Below are positions 8,982 through 14,946 of a DNA stretch of 14,946 nt, piece after piece. The notes beneath the pieces are model-generated. The model saw only the letters and a list, made by a program, of their open reading frames with translations. It ran no database searches and was not told the origin of the DNA. Location of the stretch: positions 1 to 14,946 of the forward strand of contig JAJKFJ010009060.1 in the NCBI GenBank assembly GCA_027382625.1. The letters are read 5' to 3'. Positions within the stretch are counted from its first letter, which is position 1, and the number at the start of each line of letters is the position of its first letter. The translations under genes were made by a program, and so were the position numbers. Origin of the DNA: Tetmemena sp. SeJ-2015 (Eukaryota > Ciliophora > Spirotrichea > Sporadotrichida > Oxytrichidae).

Positions 8982-11900
8982 TCAAAATTAATTGATTTTT
9001 TATATTTCCTTAAGACTGTAATTTCTAAGTGGGCTTTATTTATTCTCTCTTTTTTTCCATTGTTTTGCAGAATGATTCATCTATTTCCTTTGCTTGCTTC
9101 TTTTCTCATTATAAAATAAATATGACCTCACTTTGGGATTTAATTAAGTACTGCCAACACTTTAAATATCTTATTTTATTTTTTTGCCAAATCCATAGGT
9201 TTTATAAGCATTTTCAATGGTCGCTATGCTTGACAGGTTCTTAGATCTCCCACCATTAACTATGTTCTTGCTATTCGGCTTCTAACTAAATTATACAGTT
9301 TCAAATAACTTTAATTATAATTCTATCTGATAGTCTGATAGGACTTAGAGGCCTTGATGTCTCTCAAGCTTTTGTTAGCTGTATTGTCTCTGGTTGGCTT
9401 GAACAATGTTTCCCATAAACAAAATTAAATTTCTTCTTTCGGGCAGCACTATCCTATCACGTGACTCTTCAAAAATTAATTGCAAAGGAGGAAATAAAGA
9501 TCTACAACAACAATTATCTTGTTAAGGTTATTAGTTCTCAAACGACTGCCACTCTGTCTCTTCTGAATGGGGGTTCTTTAATGGTGCTTGCTTGAGACTG
9601 ACCTCTAAGAGAACTTCGACGCGCCTTAAGTAGCTCGCCGCTCCTTTGACTGTCCTAACTCTTGGAGAGCTTTGCTCTTGACCTCAGCTAAGTGCTCTTA
9701 GACTCTGCTCTTGCAGATGTCTATTTGCATAAGCCAAGTGTTGCACTCAGGACATCTACGCTTGTGCTGTCTCACCTTCTCCTGTTAATATTTCTGCTAC
9801 GATTTAGCTTTGCGATCATGAAATTAAATAAAAATGTATTGTCTAGAAGTTAAGATCATTCTAGCTCGAAGAACCTTTACGCAAACTCCTTTTAGACTAG
9901 TCGACTTCTTCATGCTTGCGGAGAGAGCTTTTCCTAGCAAGAGACTTTCGACTCTGTGATTTCTAGTCGCCCTCTTCACTTGAGTTTGAAAGTGACCTCT
10001 CCCTCAAAGGCTTAAGTAGTGGTTCTTCTTTCTCATTATGAGTCTGTTTAGAAAAATAGGGCCTGTTGGGAATAGGAGTCTGAGAAAGCGTGGACTTGTT
10101 GCTAGTGACATTGTGGGAATAGATCTGATCAGGTTACATCAACCCACTCTAGTTGAGGGTATTGAATTTATAGCTGCACGTCTCTATCGTGTTCCTCACA
10201 TTACTTTATTCAGAATTCTGATTGCCCGAGAAAGGGTCTCTCTTTCCATAGCAGGGCTTCAGATTAAATGCCAACTGGCTCTCATCATGAGACTGTAAAG
10301 TCTCGAAGCTGGCCTTATTCTCAAAGTTTGACTTAACTTGCGGGATCTTAATTCTAGGGTCTGAGATATTAGGATTGCGGAGGGGTGTGTAAGATTGGTA
10401 ATCCAGGGACTGTGAGGGGTTGGTGAGAGTTACTAACGCCTTCTGGTTTTCAATAGAGCTACTATCTTTGGTTACGATGGACCTGTTTTAAATACTGGGC
10501 TGCCTCTGCTTGAGTATCAATTCCCTCAGTTCTAAATTCTCCAGCCTTAGCTTCCTCAACTCGTCTAGCACAAATTAGTAAGAAAGAGTTAAGTGCGTCG
10601 ATTAAATTGGTTAGAGGATTTGGGAGAGGGGTGTCTGCTGGCTACGTTCTAGCTGGTATGATGGCTATTTATATCGTTTGCGAAGGATATAGAGTGCAGT
10701 CTGGTGTGCTAACTAGTTGACTACACAGACTTCAGGTCTTGATTTTAGTCTAATCTCTTTGAGCTATTTTTAAATTGTAATTGAAAATTTCATATATCAT
10801 ATAATTTCTGTCAATTCCAGACCTAGTTGGGATAATGGTTTTCAAGCTACCCCTCTCTTAGACTTGTTTTGAGTTTTCAACTCCTAAATTTGAATCTCGT
10901 GAAGGATCCAAAGACAAAGGTTGAGAGTTTAATCTAAAACAAATCAGTAAATGATAAATAAAACTCTTCTATTTAATCTCTTCTCATTATCTTTAAAATT
11001 TTATTAGATACTCCTCTGGTGCAATTCCTAAAGCAGAGTTTATTCTCTAGACTAGTCCAGATTGACAGCTCTAGAATGTTAATTAGGAGTCTGTGTGGCA
11101 TCAAGAGTACTCTAAGTTTTCTCCATCTACAAAGTTGTGCTTAGATTCTTCTTGAGTCTCTCGAAAGAAGTGTTCGATTCCTATCCCTTTAACTATTTGT
11201 AGGCGTTGCTAACTTTTTAATTGTTCCATAGTTGATTTGCTTTCTATAAAAGAAATTAAAGGAAGATTACAATGATGATTCTAGTCGTTTTAGTTATTCA
11301 GAGGATTGGCTTTATGTGCATCCTTTAGACTTATAGTCTTTCTCTAAGGTGGTGTCACAGACTTATCCTCTATCTCTTTTAGATAGTCTCTCATGTGCTT
11401 AATCTATCTTCTGTACTATAATTCATTTTACTTTTACAATGTATTTTAATTCTGTAGTTATCGATAGTGTTCTGATATTTCAGCTCAGGACTGAGGGGTT
11501 CATCCTTTTCTCTAAACTACTACTGTGGCTTTTACAAGTTACTAGAATTTTTATTATTGTAGCTGCTGTAGTTGTATCCCTAGGTGTCATTCTAATTCTA
11601 TTGCTTCCTCTCTTGGTAGTTTAGCAGGCGCTTGATCTGCTCTTTGGAATTCACCCTTTTCTAATCCCCCACAGCTGATTTGTAGTTGTCTGTCAGTTCC
11701 TAACTTAGATCAAGCAACTGACTTCTTCGCTGCTCTATCTTCAAGCTTTGATTCGATCTTGTGCCTTAAAAAAGAAGAAAAGAAAAAATATTAATACTTA
11801 TTTACCTTACGTTTGATAGACCCTCTCCAGATCTTTAATCTGCTCTTTGAGCTTTCTATTTTACAAATCCAGATCCTCTTTGAGAGTCTTCTGTTTCTTG

Positions 11901-12533
11901 GGAGGGCTATCTAGTTTCATTCTGAACCTGATTACATCACCTGCACCTCCTCCTCCTTAGTAGTTCTCTTTATCCAAGTTGGGTGAGGATAGATTAGAAG
12001 AGACTTTGCTTTTGAAGTTGCTACTTCTATCGAAGCCACTGACCCAACTGCCTCTGTTCATTCTATTCTAGTTCTCCCTCAAAACTTTCCTCTCCTTCAT
12101 TTCCACACTGAACTTACTCTCACTCTCCTTATTCCTAATCAATAGGTTAATATTCTCCTTGTCTTCCTCTTCATAGTGCGTTTAAAGATAAAATCGTGGA
12201 TTTTGAAATGGTTTTTAAATGCATTACAAATACACGAGAAATAAGGGTTCCTGGAAGCTCCAGATCTACTATACATTGGCTCTCACCATGAGTGGTTTTC
12301 AAGAATGCTCTGGTTTTTATTGGATCTTTGCTCTGAGTTCACCCTCTGTTCAAGTCAGATATATCATAGTCACTTGAGATAACACCACTGCTGAGCATCT
12401 TGAAGTCAATGAACTCGCTGCAAGCGTTTTCCTATGCTTCTCTCTTGCTGAAGTTGCTAGATAGCTAAGAATTCAATCTTTATCCTAGCTGATGCTGTTG
12501 CTTAGGTTTTCCTGTTCCATTTGCTTCCTCCAT
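8982..12533 (-). CDS. Ser/Gln/Lys-rich coiled-coil protein with C-terminal CxxC...C...H cluster, multi-exon
   Basis: Starts at the minus-strand ATG 12533-12531 (MEEANGTGKPKQQHQLGQRL) and probably ends at TGA 8984-8982. Blocks in order: a basic/Ser-rich N-terminus; an acidic block (HYEEEDKENINLL) near 12170; a Gly tract (YQGGGGAGD) near 11950; a coiled coil (LKEQIKDLERVYQTQ) split by an intron at 11805-11765; Gln/Asn-rich linkers; a Leu-rich helix (LRKLRLENLELRELIL) near 10560-10510; a Ser/Arg-rich tract (SQSRKSLARKSSLRK) near 9930; a cluster C-x2-C-x9-C-x6-H (9754-9689); and a basic tail. The N-terminal 350 bp is duplicated in inverted orientation downstream of 12812. A TGA follows codon 64, so an intron with donor GTGAACTC at 12342 is likely. 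Several other junctions are ambiguous, and two adjacent genes cannot be excluded because an alternative terminal exon ends at TGA 10734-10732. Function unknown. Confidence 0.55.
10764..10822 (-). other. Probable intron in the minus-strand coiled-coil gene (59 nt)
   Basis: Begins GTCTGGAATTG and ends TTTAAAAATAG, AT-rich inside. It joins LKTIIPT to SSKRLDQNQDLKSVQ in frame (AG plus C). Confidence 0.5.
11765..11805 (-). other. Intron in the minus-strand coiled-coil gene (41 nt)
   Basis: Begins GTAAATAAGTATTAAT and ends in a strong pyrimidine tract, TTCTTTTTTAAG. Splicing turns G plus GC into GGC and continues the coiled coil in frame (RVYQTQ/GTRSNQSLKIEQ). Confidence 0.7.
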
Positions 12534-12611
12534 TGTTAATTGTGAAAACTAATTTAATTAAGAAATACTTAATTGCATAATTAATAAATCACTTCAAAAT
12601 AATTAAGAATT
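12183..12611. repeat. Left arm of 429-bp inverted repeat
   Basis: The reverse complement matches 12734-13162 base for base with no gaps and 11 substitutions that I counted (about 97.4% identity). It carries the first 351 bp of the minus-strand coiled-coil gene plus 78 bp of its upstream sequence. Confidence 0.9.
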
Positions 12612-12811
12612 CTTAAAACACTTAATGTTTTAAAGCAAACAGTCTTAATTCACATCTTAATTTATTTCTCTTTAAAGAATTAGTCTTTCAGTATTCTTAA
12701 TTCGTATCAGACTAGTCTCAAATAAAGTTTGCTAATTCTTAATTATTTTGAAGTGATTTATTAATTATGCAATTAAGTATTTCTTAATTAAATTAGTTTT
12801 CACAATTAACA
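12534..12811. promoter_or_regulatory. Symmetrical bidirectional upstream region
   Basis: The 278 bp between the two head-to-head start codons. The outer 78 bp on each side are identical and inverted, so both starts carry the same proximal promoter; the central 122 bp (12612-12733) is unique. It is very AT-rich, with repeated CTTAAT/TCTTAATT words and a perfect palindrome TTAAGAATTCTTAA at 12603-12616. No experimentally known element is recognisable. Confidence 0.5.
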
Positions 12812-13162
12812 ATGGAAGAAGCAAATGGAGCAGGAAAACCTAAGCAACAGCATCAGCTAGGAAAAAGATTGAATTCTTAGCTATCTAGCAACTTCAGCAA
12901 GAGAGAAGCATAGGAAAACGCTTGCAGCGAGTTCTTTGACTTTAAGATGCTCAGCAGTGGTGTTATCTCAAGTGACTATGATATATCTGACTTGAACAGA
13001 GGATGAATTCAGAGCAAAGATTCAATAAAAACCAGAGCATTCTTGAAAGCCACTCATGGTGAGAGCCAATGCATAGTAGATCTGGAGCTTCCAGGAACCC
13101 TTATTTCTCGTGTATTTGTAATGCATTTAAAAAACATTTCAAAATCCACGATTTTATCTTTA
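12734..13162. repeat. Right arm of 429-bp inverted repeat
   Basis: Inverted copy of 12183-12611. Beyond 13162 the similarity stops abruptly and AT-rich sequence follows, whereas on the left the gene continues, so this arm is most likely the derived copy. Confidence 0.9.
12812..13162 (+). pseudogene. Inverted, truncated copy of the start of the minus-strand coiled-coil gene
   Basis: ATG at 12812 gives MEEANGAGKPKQQHQLGKRL and stays open for 64 codons to TGA 13004-13006. Compared with the intact copy, amino-acid changes include T7A, Q18K and I42F. The parent gene has GGGTGAAC at the point where an intron seems to start; this copy has GGATGAAT, so the GT donor is lost and translation should end at the TGA. 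Similarity ends at 13162, before the acidic block and coiled coils of the parent. The same frame is open again from 13007 to about 13411, so a short functional protein is possible if the TGA is bypassed. Confidence 0.6.
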
Positions 13163-13470
13163 CAATTATAACTACTAAAGTCCAATAATACACAACTACT
13201 TAGCTCAAGGGATAACAAAATATTAAGAAGCCCAAATCTCACATGCTTTTAAGCAGGCAAATTTTCTCCTATTCGCTTATTGACTTACTTACTCACTACT
13301 TAAGATATTAAAATGAACACAGATAGCTGTCTCTCTCTAAAAAATGAATCCACTGTACTTTATCAATTACTTTACTTACCTTTGAAATAATTCCACTTTT
13401 TTAATTGATTTTAATTTTTCTCTTTATGAATAATTTGATTATAAGTTATTAGAAAGGTTCCCATCCGGTG
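13163..13470. other. AT-rich intergenic stretch
   Basis: 308 bp between the end of the inverted repeat and the ATG at 13471. It is AT-rich with no ORF I would defend; it presumably holds the promoter of the downstream helical-protein gene. Confidence 0.4.
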
Positions 13471-14727
13471 ATGGCTCAAGTTACCGAGCTAGCTTAAATG
13501 ATTGAGGTAACAATTTCACTGGATGATGTTCTTGTTGCTGATTTTGGTTTAGGAAGAAACTGAGATCGCAAACTCCCTGTTTCAACTGACAAATTAGAAT
13601 GCTTAGAATATTGCAATCCGAGTTAGTGACAAATTGATACAGATGCTCTCTGGAATTTTGGAGGATTGCGAACGAGAACTCTCCTAGCAAATGAAACTCA
13701 AGCCCTTTCTTGTGCTGCTTGACATCATGGAGACCCTTCATTTAGTCATGAAAGATTGCTTTCTGAATTAATAGAGAGCTTAATATGTTATTTTTTATTC
13801 AATGAAGTACATTAAGATAAAGGATTTGTCTCTAAAGCGAGCGGTTGAGACAGTGTTGCTCAGGTGTCAATCTTTCTTGGCTTCGAAGCGGGACTTCATA
13901 TCTGACTCTGCTAAGAATAATACTGGTATGGACTACGTTGATGGGAAACTTGTGAATCTACTTCTTCTAATGAGTGAAACCGCTTAGTTCCCCAAGTCCT
14001 ACAAGATGATAGACTTCGTTAACAGACAGATTCAAGATGAAGCATCCAAATTCAATTGTAAGAATGCATGATAAATCCACACATGCTAAACATTGTATAG
14101 TTCTTGATGAAATAATTGAATGCATCAAAGTTGTGGAATCCAAAAAGGAGGAGCTCAAAAAGTAGTATGCGCACAAATTAAACATCTTTTATAATGACCA
14201 TTCATTTAATTCCAATACATGATAAGCAGCTACTTTTTAAATTTAATCCCTAATTATATTAGCTACGGACTTCTAAACTATCGGGTCTCATAATTTGAAA
14301 CACTGTACAAACTTCAGAATCAGCCGACGCTGAACGATGTGAGTCAATCCTTGACCTGGCACGTTGAAAATTTCGGAAAGTATTTCTGGAGAGCGGTCAA
14401 ACCTCTGCTATAGCAAGTTGCCGAGACTAAGAAGAAGAGAGAAGCGGAAGAATTATCTGAGGTCAGCTTAAAATTATAAATAACATTTATCGCTATAGGA
14501 ATTGTAAAATCGAGTAGACCAGATTATGAAAGACGTGAAGAAGTACAAATTTCACATAGAAGACGGAAAACTAAAAGCAGATATGAAGGGGAAGCTGCTA
14601 GCCTATATTTGCTGTTATTTTTATTCAAGAGGAGTATGAATTCTACTTGAAGAAAGTGAAACCTGTAAATGCATATTCTATAGAAGATATAGAACTTTCC
14701 ATCGATAAACTTCTCAAGATAAATTGA
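13471..14727 (+). CDS. Helical protein of 337 aa, six exons
   Basis: Starts at ATG 13471 (MAQVTELAQMIE) and ends at TGA 14725-14727 (IDKLLKIN-stop). Exons 13471-13506, 13553-14057, 14101-14161, 14263-14461, 14499-14613 and 14630-14727 total 1014 nt and join in phase at all five junctions. TAA/TAG codons inside exons read as Gln. The product is leucine/lysine-rich and looks all-alpha: an N-terminal helical bundle (LIQMLSGILEDCERELSQQ), a central section (DLSLKRAVETVLLRCQSFL), a charged coiled coil (VVESKKEELK), a Trp-containing patch (LTWHVENFGKYFWRAVKPLL) and a final charged helical region. No signal peptide, membrane helix or catalytic motif. A further 21-nt GT...AG segment at 13787-13807 is in frame and could be spliced. 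It resembles helical trafficking or cytoskeletal adaptors only in general character; I do not recognise the family. It is divergent from the coiled-coil gene and precedes the tRNA gene. Confidence 0.8.
13507..13552 (+). other. Intron 1 of the helical-protein gene (46 nt)
   Basis: Begins GTAACAATTT and ends TTTTGGTTTAG, phase 0. Without splicing the frame meets TGA shortly after (13560). Confidence 0.65.
14058..14100 (+). other. Intron 2 of the helical-protein gene (43 nt)
   Basis: Donor GTAAGAAT and acceptor CATTGTATAG, phase 1. It removes a TGA at 14069-14071. Confidence 0.7.
14162..14262 (+). other. Intron 3 of the helical-protein gene (101 nt)
   Basis: Donor GTAGTATG and acceptor AATTATATTAG, phase 2; AT-rich with a TGA in the unspliced frame. 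The longest intron I can support in the window. Confidence 0.6.
14462..14498 (+). other. Intron 4 of the helical-protein gene (37 nt)
   Basis: Donor GTCAGCTT and acceptor ATCGCTATAG, phase 0, joining AEELSE to ELQNRVDQIMKDV. Confidence 0.65.
14614..14629 (+). other. Intron 5 of the helical-protein gene (16 nt)
   Basis: GTTATTTTTATTCAAG, phase 1. Without it the frame ends at a TGA within a few codons; with it the frame continues through EYEFYLKKVKPVNAYS to the gene's stop. At 16 nt it would be among the shortest spliceosomal introns known. Confidence 0.55.
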
Positions 14728-14880
14728 GAACATTCCATATCTTTCAGTCTAAGATTTTACTCAAATCACAGTCTTAATCTATTACTCTAATGAATCCATC
14801 AGTCAAATTCATCCAACCAGACTACTCAAAGATTTCTTGGGGCTATTATAAGGATGTAGAAGAGGGAAAAGGATGCGATA

Positions 14881-14946
14881 GTTCCTGTAGCACAATCGGT
14901 AGCGCGTTGGTCTTATGAACCAAAGGTCGTGGGTTCGATTCCCACC
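14881..14946 (+). tRNA. tRNA-Ile (anticodon UAU), 3' end cut by the window edge
   Basis: Cloverleaf: acceptor 5' strand GTTCCTG (14881-14887), D arm GCAC/GCGC with one A-C mismatch, anticodon stem TTGGT/ACCAA with loop CTTATGA (anticodon TAT at 14914-14916), variable loop AGGTC, T arm GTGGG/CCCAC with loop TTCGATT. The A box (TAGCACAATCGG) and B box (GGTTCGATTCC) for RNA polymerase III are present. The last visible C fits the first base of the expected 3' acceptor strand CAGGAAC. No intron interrupts the anticodon loop. The isotype rests on the anticodon alone. Confidence 0.85.

Noticed and set aside
10038..10298. 86-codon plus-strand ORF under the standard code
   Set aside because: It is antisense to a Ser/Asn/Gln-rich block of the minus-strand coiled-coil gene, which is open much further in a consistent frame.

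Overview
The window looks like nuclear DNA from an organism that reads TAA and TAG as glutamine and uses TGA as the main, probably only, stop codon, most likely a ciliate. Under the standard code only short, unconvincing ORFs appear. Under the TAA/TAG=Gln code the window fills with long genes interrupted by short GT...AG introns (about 16-101 nt). Ulvophyte algae and a few flagellates share this code, so the ciliate assignment is an inference. No telomere array is present and I cannot name the species.

Layout: (1) 1-5635, minus strand: a long multi-exon gene for a multi-pass membrane protein that runs off the left edge; its first six exons fit together exactly in phase. (2) 6014-8922, plus: a roughly 950-residue acidic, Gln/Ser-rich coiled-coil protein, divergent from gene 1 across a 378-bp AT-rich gap. 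(3) 12533-8982, minus: another long Ser/Gln/Lys-rich coiled-coil protein with a C-terminal CxxC...C...H cluster; it converges on gene 2, leaving only about 60 bp between stop codons. (4) 12812-13162, plus: an inverted, about 97% identical copy of the first 350 bp of gene 3, head to head with the original and apparently a truncated pseudogene. (5) 13471-14727, plus: a 337-residue helical protein in six phase-consistent exons. (6) From 14881, plus: a tRNA-Ile(UAU) gene cut by the right edge.

I cannot link the genes into one pathway. Genes 2 and 3 look like structural or scaffold proteins, gene 1 like a receptor or transporter-type membrane protein, and none matches a family I can name from sequence. 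The most unusual structure is the 429-bp inverted duplication (arms 12183-12611 and 12734-13162, 122-bp spacer), which copies a promoter and the start of a gene into a divergent pair. Caveat: with one stop codon in 64, all three frames often stay open, so exon limits without a phase check are provisional.
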